17,307 nt of DNA from positions 1 to 17,307 of the forward strand of contig JAKIUB010000040.1 in assembly GCA_021647745.1 (NCBI GenBank). The letters are read 5' to 3'. Below, piece by piece: positions 6,197 to 13,798 of this stretch (the first letter of the stretch is position 1; each line of letters begins with the position of its first letter). A program made the position numbers and the translations under genes. This DNA is from Paracoccaceae bacterium (GTDB lineage: Bacteria > Pseudomonadota > Alphaproteobacteria > Rhodobacterales > Rhodobacteraceae). A model generated the notes under the pieces. That model was given only the letters and a program-made list of their open reading frames with translations. It searched no databases and was not told the origin of the DNA.

Positions 6197-6635
6197 CCCC
6201 TTCAGGGGGTGGGTTATCACATCCTGTGCTTCAGCACCGGCAATCAACAGGGCGGCCTTTAAATCTGAAGGGATTTCCTGGTATCGCCAGATGCTGTCCA
6301 AATCAATCAGCATTTCACGCTTTTCAGCGTCATGCACGATCTTGGCAATCGAGTAGGTAACGATATTTGCGCGATACCCGCCTTCGTACCATTCGGCCGC
6401 AGAAACCAGTTTTTCCGTTCCGCGAAAAACAATTGCCTTTGCAATCATTCTTTTGAACCAGAGTTGGTCAAATGCAGCACCGTCCGCGCCCCAACGTTTT
6501 CCGATGTGTTTGGCAAACTCTGTGAAGTTTTTCTGCGCCCCGAGGCTCACGATATGCGGCAAACAAGACCATGTGTTTTCGTATTTAGCCATATCGGTCT
6601 TCGTAAGAAACTGTGGCCTAGGGTAGCTTTTGAGC
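6156..6635 (-). pseudogene. AIPR-family abortive-infection protein, C-terminal fragment with frameshift
   Basis: The minus strand encodes a stretch typical of the C-terminal part of AIPR (abortive infection phage resistance) proteins: FLTKTDMAKYENTW, then LPHIVSLGAQKNF, FKRMIAKAIVFRGTEKLV, EWYEGGYRANIVTYSIAKIV and DVITHP. The frame then breaks at a run of five C (plus-strand G at 6205-6209). In the neighbouring frame the family's expected ending continues as GVRNFGEWAKKQACW, which stops at about 6156 where the metallophosphoesterase begins. One missing base in the C-run explains the break. The protein normally has 500 or more residues; here only about 160 codons remain, with no N-terminal domain and no start. 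The upstream edge near 6635 is approximate. It is a dead fragment of a phage-defence gene. Confidence 0.75.
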
Positions 6636-6984
6636 CATATTAATATTGCCAGACAACCCGCTTCAAAGCCTACTCGGGTGATGGAATTCGACTGTGTGAG
6701 CTTGTATGGAAGTGGAAGGGGTTTCGCTCCCAGCCCCGCCCGCACAGCGCGCGGAAGTTCGAACTGCGAAAAATAGGTAATCTTAATTTACGTTGCTTTA
6801 CAACATCCTACCAAACTGAACCAAAACCCCTTTAGGCAACAGCTTTGGAGAATATCGGGGGTCAGAGAACCAATTCAGCCCAAACCTCCGGAAGGGCACT
6901 CAACAGCCCACCACCTATAACCTTTGAAAACAACAAGAAAATTCTGGATTAGCCACAAACGGAGAACGGGTTCTCGGGGAATAG

Positions 6985-7074
6985 TGGCGGAGGAGGTGGG
7001 ATTCGAACCCACGGTAGACTTTCACCTACGTCGGTTTTCAAGACCGGTGCATTCAACCACTCTGCCACTCCTCC
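6985..7074 (-). tRNA. tRNA-Ser (anticodon UGA)
   Basis: A complete 90-nt class II tRNA on the minus strand. The acceptor stem GGAGGAG (7074-7068) pairs with CTCCTCC, followed by discriminator G and an encoded CCA (6987-6985). The anticodon loop CTTGAAA carries TGA at 7040-7038, which reads UCN-type serine codons. A long variable arm, as serine tRNAs have, precedes the T-arm GTGGGTTCGAATCCCAC. The 3' end faces the accessory region, the usual side for island integration. The bases from about 6780 to 6984 beyond its 3' end contain no gene I can support. Confidence 0.97.
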
Positions 7075-7274
7075 GACCAGACAGCCAATACCCGCTATCA
7101 TTTGATTCTTAAAGTGCATTTTTTCCACATATTCCGTTGTCTCCGGCCAAATCTTGCCATCCCGCGCCATTTCCCCGAAATTTACACCTACGGGGCACTT
7201 CCCTTGTCAAAGCTTGTCCGTTAGACTAGCGGTAACGACCGTAAACGCGGCGCCAAGAGCAGTATGACGCCTTG

Positions 7275-7294
7275 CTCGGCTAAAGCCGAGTTTT
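7275..7294 (+). terminator. Short hairpin with T-tract in the leader of the dacC operon
   Basis: CTCGGC (7275-7280) and GCCGAG (7285-7290) form a perfect 6-bp stem with loop taaa, followed by TTTT. It stands 33 nt before the lipoprotein start. It could end upstream transcription or attenuate the operon's own transcript. No gene on the plus strand ends just upstream, so a leader attenuator is as likely as a plain terminator. Confidence 0.45.
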
Positions 7295-7327
7295 CCTGAA
7301 TGGGTCCGGGCGGAGCAGGAGATAAGA

Positions 7328-8212
7328 ATGAACTATATTTCAGGTAATCGTTTTCCCCTAAAAGCGGGTGCACTCGCTGTGTTGTTGGCAATATCTCTCT
7401 CCGGATGTGCGGAATTGTCTGCTGATGCCGCAGGGGTTGAACCGGGGGACCGGCAGCAAGCCGGCAGCACGACCATAGAGAAGGATGTCGAGCGGCCGGA
7501 TGTGTTTTCCGTTACCGAAAATGCCCTGTGGGATGGTCGCCCCTCGCTTGGGGGGGTCTGGGTGGCCTACCCCGCCAATGTCGACCCCGAACGAGTTGTC
7601 ATTCGCAACGGCGCTAACGGAAAATCGGTAATTGGTGCCTTGTTTCGGCGCGAACGGGAGAACCCGGGCCCCAAAATACAGCTTTCCAGTGATGCCGCCA
7701 CCGCACTTGGGGTCATCGCCGGTTCGCCAGCCGAAATCACCATTATCGCTTTGCGCCGTGAGGAGGTAGAGATCGTGGTTGAGCCAGCAGAAGTTCCGAT
7801 CGCGGACGCGACGGAAACCACGCCTCACGATACCGCCGAGAATGTCTCTATTCCGTTGCGGCGGGGCGCCTCTACCGGTGGTGCCGCTGTGGCTGCCATC
7901 GTCGAGCAAACTCTTGCCGACACACCTGCCGCCGCATCCGACGATACACCTGCCATCGCACCCGAGGCACCGGTGAGCCGCCTACGCAAGCCCTATATCC
8001 AGGTCGCCAGCTTTGCTGAAGAACCTCGCGCCCAAGAGCTGATCAGTGTACTTGAAGGTTCTGGCATTCAGGGCCATATCCGGCTGGACGAAAGCGGAGA
8101 AACCCCGCTCTACCGCGTAATCTCCGGCCCTATCATGACCCGAAAAGAGCGCTCAGGCCAGCTGCGGATCATAAAGGGCCTTGGCTTTGATGATGCTTTT
8201 TACTCTAGATAA
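7328..8212 (+). CDS. SPOR-domain lipoprotein with RlpA-like region
   Basis: A 294-residue envelope protein. The N-terminus is a lipoprotein signal (hydrophobic AGALAVLLAISLSG followed by C27). Residues about 60-145 hold a conserved region (WVAYPANVDPERVVIRN, GKSVIGALFRRE, ALGVIAGSPAEITIIALRRE) that resembles the double-psi barrel of RlpA-type proteins. A low-complexity Ala/Asp/Thr linker follows. The last about 74 residues form a SPOR domain (YIQVASFAEEPRAQELISVL ... LYRVISGPI), which binds denuded septal peptidoglycan. A ribosome-binding site (AGGAG, 7317-7321) lies 6 nt upstream. It heads an operon with dacC 15 nt downstream, which supports a role in cell-wall remodelling at the division site. 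The true enzymatic activity, if any, is unknown. Confidence 0.88.
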   Translation: MNYISGNRFPLKAGALAVLLAISLSGCAELSADAAGVEPGDRQQAGSTTIEKDVERPDVFSVTENALWDGRPSLGGVWVAYPANVDPERVVIRNGANGKSVIGALFRRERENPGPKIQLSSDAATALGVIAGSPAEITIIALRREEVEIVVEPAEVPIADATETTPHDTAENVSIPLRRGASTGGAAVAAIVEQTLADTPAAASDDTPAIAPEAPVSRLRKPYIQVASFAEEPRAQELISVLEGSGIQGHIRLDESGETPLYRVISGPIMTRKERSGQLRIIKGLGFDDAFYSR

Positions 8213-8227
8213 ACGAAGAGTCACAAT

Positions 8228-9379
8228 ATGAGATTTTTACTACGGGTAGCCTCGATTCTGGCCCTATTTTTCTCTGTTCTTCCGGCTCAGGCGCTGGAAA
8301 CACCTGCGCGTACCGCCATGGTGCTTGACTACGATACTGGCACTGTTCTTCTCGCCAAAAATGCCGACGAGGCCTTGCCACCGGCCTCGATGTCCAAGCT
8401 GATGACCTTGAATATGGTATTTGAGGCGCTTGAGGCCGGAAGGATTACGCTTGACGAAAAGTTCGCCGTATCAGCCTCGGCGGTCGCGGTGCGCGGTTCT
8501 TCGATGTTTCTCAACACCCAGGACAGGGTGACCGTTGATGATTTGATCAAAGGTGTTATCGTGCTTTCAGGTAATGATGCCGCCGTGGTACTTGCCGAGG
8601 GGTTGGGTGGCACCGAAGCCGAGTTTTCCCGCCAGATGACCGTGCGCGCCCGTGAGCTGGGCATGATGAACTCGACCTTCATCAACGCCACCGGCTGGCC
8701 GGGCGAGGGTCAGCTGATGAGCGCCCGGGATCTCGTGCTTATTGCTCACCGGATCATCAAGGTTTTTCCACAATATTACTCCTATTTCAATATGCGCGAG
8801 TTTTTGTTTGATGGGCGTACACCGGATAATCGGTTTAACCGTAATCCGCTGCTTGGTCTTGATATCGGCGCCGACGGGCTGAAAACCGGTTTTACCGACG
8901 AGGCCGGGTTCGGTCTTGTCAGCTCGGCCGTGCGCGGTAACCGGCGGGTGATTGTGATGATTAACGGCATGGAAAGCGCCGCCGCACGTTCTTCCGAGTC
9001 TGAGCGGTTGATCAGCTGGGCCTTCCGCGAGTTTGCCATGGAAACCCTTTTTGAAGGCGAAACCGAGATCGCGCGGGCGGATGTATGGCTTGGGCAGGTT
9101 GCAGAGGTCGGCATGGCACCTGTCGAGGATATCGAGCTGCTTTTGCCTTACCGTGCGCTGAGCAACATCAAGGCCAAGGTCGTATTCGAAACCCCGATCG
9201 AGGCCCCGATCAGCAAGGGTGAAATGCTCGGTGAGCTGGTGGTGAATATCCCCGACATGGGCACCAGGCGCTTTCCTCTTGCCGCTACTGAAGATGTAGC
9301 CGAAGCCGGTTTTATTGACCGCTTCAAGGCAGCGTTCAAGATACTGTCGGCGCGGGTGATGGCTGGCGATTTGCTGTGA
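8228..9379 (+). CDS. dacC: D-alanyl-D-alanine carboxypeptidase (DacC/DacF-type PBP)
   Basis: A 383-residue low-molecular-weight penicillin-binding protein (peptidase S11). A signal peptide ends near PAQALETP. The three active-site motifs are intact: S54-M-S-K57, S114-G-N116 and K219-T-G221. A C-terminal PBP5-like beta domain follows, and the end has an amphipathic stretch (FIDRFKAAFKILSARVM) suited to membrane association. It trims the terminal D-Ala from peptidoglycan pentapeptides in the periplasm. GAAGAG precedes the start. Its stop overlaps the GTG of tmk by 4 nt. Length and motifs are normal. Assignment to DacC rather than DacF is not certain. Confidence 0.93.
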   Translation: MRFLLRVASILALFFSVLPAQALETPARTAMVLDYDTGTVLLAKNADEALPPASMSKLMTLNMVFEALEAGRITLDEKFAVSASAVAVRGSSMFLNTQDRVTVDDLIKGVIVLSGNDAAVVLAEGLGGTEAEFSRQMTVRARELGMMNSTFINATGWPGEGQLMSARDLVLIAHRIIKVFPQYYSYFNMREFLFDGRTPDNRFNRNPLLGLDIGADGLKTGFTDEAGFGLVSSAVRGNRRVIVMINGMESAAARSSESERLISWAFREFAMETLFEGETEIARADVWLGQVAEVGMAPVEDIELLLPYRALSNIKAKVVFETPIEAPISKGEMLGELVVNIPDMGTRRFPLAATEDVAEAGFIDRFKAAFKILSARVMAGDLL

Positions 9380-9999
9380 GCCAAGGTTTTTTCCTGAGCT
9401 TCGAGGGCGCGGACGGTTCGGGAAAGTCAACCCAGGCCCGACGGCTGGCTGCATATCTGCGCGGCAAAGGGCGGCAGGTGGTGCTGACCCGCGAGCCGGG
9501 TGGCTCTACGGGTGCAGAGGAGATCAGGCGGCTATTGGTAGAGGGTGATCCGGGGCGTTGGTCTGCCAAAACCGAAATCCTGCTTTTTACCGCTGCACGG
9601 CGCGACCATCTGGAGCGCACGATCCTGCCGGCGCTGGCGCGTGGCGAAATCGTGATATCCGACCGCTTTGCCGATTCCACCCGGGTTTATCAGGGGGCGG
9701 CGCGGGCCGAGCTGCGCCAGACAGTCGAAGCCCTGCACGCGCTGATGATCGGCACCGAACCGGACCTGACGCTGGTGATAGATATCGACGCGAAAACCGG
9801 GCTGGCGCGCGGGCTGGCGCGCAACTCCGGCGAAGACCGTTTCGAGGAGCTGGGGGCCGGTTTCCAGCAAAAGCTGCGCACCGGCTACCGCGCTCTGCTT
9901 ACGGATTTTCCCGAGCGTTGTATTGGTATAGATGGCAATGCCAGTGAAGAGACCGTGGCACAAAGAATAAGGGATGCGCTACAGGGTCACCTGCCATGA
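9376..9999 (+). CDS. tmk: Thymidylate kinase
   Basis: A 207-residue dTMP kinase, the usual length. The P-loop FEGADGSGKST is at 9-19. The family's TREPGGS motif follows, then D96-R97 in ISDRFADSTRVYQG and the lid region GLARGLARNSGEDRFE. It converts dTMP to dTDP for DNA synthesis in the cytoplasm. The start is the GTG at 9376, which overlaps the dacC stop as GTGA; no ATG fits the family N-terminus. Its own stop overlaps the holB start as ATGA. The arrangement implies tight translational coupling across the operon. Confidence 0.96.
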   Translation: MSQGFFLSFEGADGSGKSTQARRLAAYLRGKGRQVVLTREPGGSTGAEEIRRLLVEGDPGRWSAKTEILLFTAARRDHLERTILPALARGEIVISDRFADSTRVYQGAARAELRQTVEALHALMIGTEPDLTLVIDIDAKTGLARGLARNSGEDRFEELGAGFQQKLRTGYRALLTDFPERCIGIDGNASEETVAQRIRDALQGHLP

Positions 10000-11096
10000 A
10001 CGGCGAGCTTCCCCCCGAGCCAGACCGGGCCGAGGGTGCCCCCCATCCGCGCCACACAGCACATATTTATGGCCAAACACAGGCAGAAGCCGCATTTCTG
10101 GAAGCTTTCAACACTGGCCGTATGCACCACGCTTGGCTCATTTCCGGTCCCCAAGGTGTGGGCAAAGCTACTTTGGCATGGCAAATCGCGAAGTTTTTGC
10201 TCACGCAGGAGAGCGGAGGCCTGCTTGGCTCATCCAAAAGCCTGAATGTTGCCACGGACAACCCCGTGTTACACCGTATGGCTGCATTGGCCGAACCGCG
10301 CCTGCTGCTTTGCCGACGCAGCTGGGACGAAAAGAAAAAACGCCTGAAAACCGTGATTACGGTTGACGAGGTGCGCAAGTTGAAGGGGTTTTTCAGCCTT
10401 TCCGCTGCCGATGGCGGCTGGCGGGTGGCGATAATAGATGCCGCTGACGAGCTGAACACTGCCGCCGCCAACGCCTTGCTGAAGATACTGGAAGAACCAC
10501 CCGAAAAGGTTGTGCTGCTGCTGGTCGCCCATCAGCCCACAAAATTGCTGCCCACCATCCGGTCGCGCTGCCGTGCTTTGCGCTGCACCACACTTGGCGA
10601 GGATGATATGGGTAAAGCGCTGGCACAGGTCGGCCAGAGCAGCGAGATGTCTGCCGCGCTGGCGGCGCTGTCTGGCGGCTCCCCCGGCCAAGCCATCCGG
10701 CTGCTGGCTGATGATGGCATGAAACTCTATGGGCAGATCATCGGGCTGATCGCCACCGCACCGGGGCTGGACCGGCCCACCGCTCTGACTCTTGCCGACA
10801 AATGCGCCGCGCGGGGCAACGAGGGCACCTATGCGCTGATGCTTTCCCTGATTGATCTGGCGCTGGTGCGGCTGGCTCGCCACGGAGCCGGTATGCCCAT
10901 GGTGGAGGCAGCAAACGGGGAGCTGGCATTAGCCGCAAAGCTGGCGGGCAGCGAGGCGCAGGCGCGCATCTGGGCTGATTTGCAGCAGGTGCTCTCCGCC
11001 AAAACCGGCCATGCCCGTGCGGTCAACCTTGACCCCGCGCAGGTGATCCTCGATACTTTTTTACAGATAGACTCAGCCGCGAAGCGCGCTTTATAG
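9996..11096 (+). CDS. holB: DNA polymerase III delta-prime subunit
   Basis: A 366-residue clamp-loader subunit of the AAA+ class. After HHAWLISG comes the Walker A region GPQGVGKATLA (51-61). The Walker B region is IIDAADELNTAAANALLKIL, followed by the conserved EEPP, sensor I (VAHQPTKLLPTI), and the S190-R191-C192 motif that completes the ATP site of a neighbouring subunit. In many bacteria delta-prime has a decayed P-loop; this one keeps GKAT. It overlaps tmk by 4 nt, the common tmk-holB pairing. The extended N-terminus (about 20 residues rich in P and E) is typical of alphaproteobacterial members. Confidence 0.95.
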   Translation: MNGELPPEPDRAEGAPHPRHTAHIYGQTQAEAAFLEAFNTGRMHHAWLISGPQGVGKATLAWQIAKFLLTQESGGLLGSSKSLNVATDNPVLHRMAALAEPRLLLCRRSWDEKKKRLKTVITVDEVRKLKGFFSLSAADGGWRVAIIDAADELNTAAANALLKILEEPPEKVVLLLVAHQPTKLLPTIRSRCRALRCTTLGEDDMGKALAQVGQSSEMSAALAALSGGSPGQAIRLLADDGMKLYGQIIGLIATAPGLDRPTALTLADKCAARGNEGTYALMLSLIDLALVRLARHGAGMPMVEAANGELALAAKLAGSEAQARIWADLQQVLSAKTGHARAVNLDPAQVILDTFLQIDSAAKRAL

Positions 11097-11108
11097 ACCG
11101 GGACCTGA

Positions 11109-11903
11109 ATGCCTGAAATTGTAGACAGCCACTGCCACCTTGATTTTGCCGATTTTACCGATGACCTCGACGGGGTGATCCAGCGTGCCGGTGATGCCGG
11201 CGTAGCGCGGATGGTGACTATTTGCACCAAGTTGCGCGCGGCGGACAAGGTGTGCGCAATTGCTGAAAAATACGCGCCTGTGTTTTTTGCCGCCGGCACC
11301 CACCCGATGAGCGTGGCGAGCGAGCCTCTGGTTTCGGTCGAGGATCTGGTGGCGCTGGCTACCCACCCCAAGATGGTCGGAATTGGCGAAACGGGGCTGG
11401 ATTACCATTACACGGCCGAAAGTGCCGAACTTCAAAAGACCTCGCTTGCCATACATATCGAAGCGGCGCGGCAGGCGGCGCTCCCGCTGATCATTCATTC
11501 GCGCGCCGCAGACGCTGATATGGCCCGGCTTCTGCAAGCCGAGATGAAAAAATCGCCGTTTACCTGTGTGATGCACTGCTTTTCTTCCAGTCCCGAGCTG
11601 GCGCGGGTGGCGCTTGATCTGGGGTTTTATCTCTCCATGTCGGGCATTGCCACGTTCAAAAAGTCACAAGAGGTGCGCGATATTTTTGCCGCCGCACCGG
11701 TAGAGCGGATATTGGTGGAAACCGATGCGCCGTATCTTGCCCCGATGCCCCATCGCGGCAAGCGCAACGAGCCGGCCTATACCGCGCTTACAGCCAAAGT
11801 AGGTGCCGGGATTATGGGGCTGGATTATGCCGATTTTGCTGCACAAACCACCATTAATTTTGACCGCCTGTTTGCCAAAGCCGCTGCGTGGAGGCCGGAA
11901 TGA
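11109..11903 (+). CDS. tatD: TatD-family metal-dependent hydrolase
   Basis: A 264-residue TIM-barrel hydrolase of the TatD/YcfH type, the usual length. Metal ligands are all visible: H8 and H10 in DSHCHLDF, E94 in GIGETGLDY, H130 in IIHSR, H156 in VMHCF and D206 in VETDAPYLAP. Members are metal-dependent 3'-5' DNA exonucleases or deoxyribonucleases in DNA quality control; the precise substrate is not decidable here. It starts 12 nt after holB and overlaps the next gene by 4 nt. The tmk-holB-tatD order is widely conserved. Confidence 0.94.
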   Translation: MPEIVDSHCHLDFADFTDDLDGVIQRAGDAGVARMVTICTKLRAADKVCAIAEKYAPVFFAAGTHPMSVASEPLVSVEDLVALATHPKMVGIGETGLDYHYTAESAELQKTSLAIHIEAARQAALPLIIHSRAADADMARLLQAEMKKSPFTCVMHCFSSSPELARVALDLGFYLSMSGIATFKKSQEVRDIFAAAPVERILVETDAPYLAPMPHRGKRNEPAYTALTAKVGAGIMGLDYADFAAQTTINFDRLFAKAAAWRPE

Positions 11904-12700
11904 GTGGCGTATATCGTTATACTATCCTTGGTTGCGGCTCCTCTGCGGGGGTGCCGCGCATCGGCCCGGACTGGGGTGCCTGTGATCCCGAAAACCCGCG
12001 CAACCGCCGCCGCCGCTGTGCGCTTCTGGTTGAGCGGGTCGGCGCAGGCGGCACCACCAACGTATTGATAGACACCGGCCCCGACCTGCGCGAACAACTG
12101 CTCTCGGCCAATGTTTCAACTCTTGACGGGGTTGTCTATACCCACGCCCACGCCGACCATGTGCACGGGGTCGATGACCTGCGGGTGGTGGTTTATAATC
12201 TGGAAGCGCGGCTCAAGGTTTATGCGGACGGGCCAACCGCAAACGATTTGCTTGCGCGCTTTGGCTATGTGTTTGCACAGCCCAAGGGCAGCGCCTATCC
12301 GCCCATTCTCGACCTGCATAATATTGACGGGCCGCTGCACATATCGGGCGCGGGGGGCGAGATTGTGCTTGAGCCGTTCAAGGTAAAGCACGGGCGGATA
12401 GATGCGCTCGGCTTTCGCATCGGCGGGTTAGCGTATTTGCCGGATGTATCCGAAATGTACGAGGAAAGCTGGGCGGCGGTAGAGGGTCTGGATATATGGG
12501 TGCTGGATGCCTTGCGCCGCAAGCCCCACCCCACCCACACCCACCTTGCCAAATCGCTTGAGTGGATCGCCAGAGCCACCCCGAAGCGCGCGGTGCTGAC
12601 CAACATGCATATCGACCTTGATTATGCCACGCTTCAGGCCGAAACCCCCACCCATGTGACCCCCGCCCATGACGGTATGGTGCTGGAACTGCCTGCGTGA
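11900..12700 (+). CDS. PhnP-like metallo-beta-lactamase-fold hydrolase
   Basis: A 266-residue hydrolase. The start GCGSSAGVPRIG and WGACDPENPRNRRRR match the PhnP/cyclic phosphodiesterase branch. The metal motif H82-x-H84-x-D86-H87 lies in THAHADHVHGVDDLR. Later ligand positions are suggested in VKHGRIDALGFRIG, LPDVSEMYEE and the C-terminal PTHVTPAHDG. The ATG at 11900 is preferred because it overlaps the tatD stop as ATGA and begins directly with the family sequence; an in-frame ATG at 11888 is possible. PhnP cleaves cyclic ribose phosphates in phosphonate use, but no phosphonate genes are nearby. It is better described as a housekeeping phosphodiesterase of unknown substrate. Confidence 0.88.
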   Translation: MSGVYRYTILGCGSSAGVPRIGPDWGACDPENPRNRRRRCALLVERVGAGGTTNVLIDTGPDLREQLLSANVSTLDGVVYTHAHADHVHGVDDLRVVVYNLEARLKVYADGPTANDLLARFGYVFAQPKGSAYPPILDLHNIDGPLHISGAGGEIVLEPFKVKHGRIDALGFRIGGLAYLPDVSEMYEESWAAVEGLDIWVLDALRRKPHPTHTHLAKSLEWIARATPKRAVLTNMHIDLDYATLQAETPTHVTPAHDGMVLELPA

Positions 12701-12932
12701 TCGCAGAGATATTCGGTATCATTGCTCCGGTATTTTTCTGATCGTCCTTGGTTTTGGCGCGGCTGCTGTTCAAGCGCCGTCCGGGCGAAGTGGTATCGGC
12801 CGCATTCGGGGCGTTGCTTTCCAATGCACTGTTGCTTGGCCTGCCGATTGCCGAGCGCGCCATGGTCCCGAGGCGCTTGCGACAAAAACCATGCCGCCAT
12901 ACGTTGCGGGCTGGATCTGGTTTTTGGGGTAG
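12697..12932 (+). pseudogene. AEC-family transporter remnant (multiple deletions)
   Basis: The GTG at 12697 overlaps the previous stop as GTGA and opens with IAEIFGIIAPVFF, the typical N-terminus of AEC (auxin efflux carrier-type) transporters, then hits a stop at 12739-12741. The next frame restores LIVLGFGA. A third frame then gives LVLARLLFKRRPGEVV followed by GALLSNALLLGLPIAERA, an internal membrane region of the family. A further shift gives GPEALAT and then the expected C-terminus AGWIWFLG with a stop at 12930-12932. Intact members have about 310 residues; only 236 bp remain. At least one frameshift and two or more internal deletions are needed. It was probably the last gene of the operon. 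Confidence 0.65.
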
Positions 12933-12937
12933 GTGCG

Positions 12938-13738
12938 TTATTTTTTGTGCTTGTCCTGATAGGCCTGCCACAAGTCAGGGCGGCGCGCCTTGGTCAGGGC
13001 TTCGCTCATTTCATGCCGCCATTTGGCAACCTTGCCGTGATGGCCCGAGGTCAGCACTTCGGGGATAACCCGCCCCTCCCATTCGGCGGGGCGGGTGTAT
13101 TGAGGGTGTTCGAGCAAGCCGTTTGAAAAGCTTTCCTCCTCGGTGCTTTCACTATTGCCAAGCACGTCGGGCAGCAGGCGCACGGTGGCATCTATCAGCG
13201 CTTGTGCCGCGATCTCGCCACCGGTCAGCACAAAATCCCCGAGCGAAACCTCCTCGACCTGCCGCGCTTCCAGCACCCGTTCATCCACGCCCTCAAAACG
13301 GCCACAAAGCAAGGTGATACCGCGCGCTTCGCTAAAACGCTGTGCCATGGCCTGATCAAAATGCCGCCCGCGAGGCGAAAGGTAAATAACCGGCCAGTTG
13401 GCGCGCTCATGGCCCTTATCGGCAAAATCTATGGCCCGGGCCACCACATCGGCGCGCAGGACCATGCCGGCACCACCGCCCGCTGGTGTATCATCGACAT
13501 TGCGGTGCTTTCCGCGTGCAAACATACGGATATCTATCGGCTCCAGCGCCCACTTGCCCTCTTGCAGTGCCCGTCCTGTAAGCGACTGGCCCAGCACGCC
13601 GGGAAACATATCGGGATAGAGCGTCAGCACTTTGGCCTTCCATGCGCCAGCAAGGTCAGGCGTGTTTTGCAGCAGTGCGCGGGGCTTGCGGTTGGCTTCG
13701 ATTGACAAACGTCCGTGGGATTTGGCAGGGGTTGGCAT
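12938..13738 (-). CDS. trmD: tRNA (guanine-N1-)-methyltransferase TrmD
   Basis: A 266-residue SPOUT methyltransferase that makes m1G37 next to the anticodon and prevents +1 frameshifting. The core starts at about residue 33 (WKAKVLTLYPDMFPGVLGQS) and has NVDDTPAGGGAGMVL, the trefoil-knot S-adenosylmethionine site LLCGRFEGVDERV with SLGDFVLTGGE, and the C-terminal LLEHPQYTRPAEWEGR and PEVLTSGHHG. About 30 extra N-terminal residues precede the core, which I expect in Rhodobacteraceae. AAAGG stands 9 nt before the start. It is normally in an operon behind rimM; here the HAD-family gene on the other strand separates the two, so trmD must have its own promoter. Confidence 0.95.
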   Translation of the reverse strand: MPTPAKSHGRLSIEANRKPRALLQNTPDLAGAWKAKVLTLYPDMFPGVLGQSLTGRALQEGKWALEPIDIRMFARGKHRNVDDTPAGGGAGMVLRADVVARAIDFADKGHERANWPVIYLSPRGRHFDQAMAQRFSEARGITLLCGRFEGVDERVLEARQVEEVSLGDFVLTGGEIAAQALIDATVRLLPDVLGNSESTEEESFSNGLLEHPQYTRPAEWEGRVIPEVLTSGHHGKVAKWRHEMSEALTKARRPDLWQAYQDKHKK

Positions 13739-13750
13739 TTGGCGCGGCCT

Positions 13751-13778
13751 TTGTAATGGTGGTATGCCATTCTATAAC
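13751..13778 (+). promoter_or_regulatory. Possible promoter of the HAD gene with AATGG/CCATT palindrome
   Basis: TTGTAA (13751-13756) and TATAAC (13773-13778) are spaced by 16 bp, 20 nt before the HAD start codon. A 5-bp inverted repeat, AATGG (13755-13759) and CCATT (13767-13771), fills the spacer. The 60-bp interval also has to serve the divergent trmD gene. Confidence 0.4.
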
Positions 13779-13798
13779 CAAAAACCGGAGACCGCACC

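Noticed and set aside
8567..9454. 295-codon minus-strand ORF opposite dacC
   Set aside because: It is the antisense shadow of a carboxypeptidase with all catalytic motifs on the plus strand.
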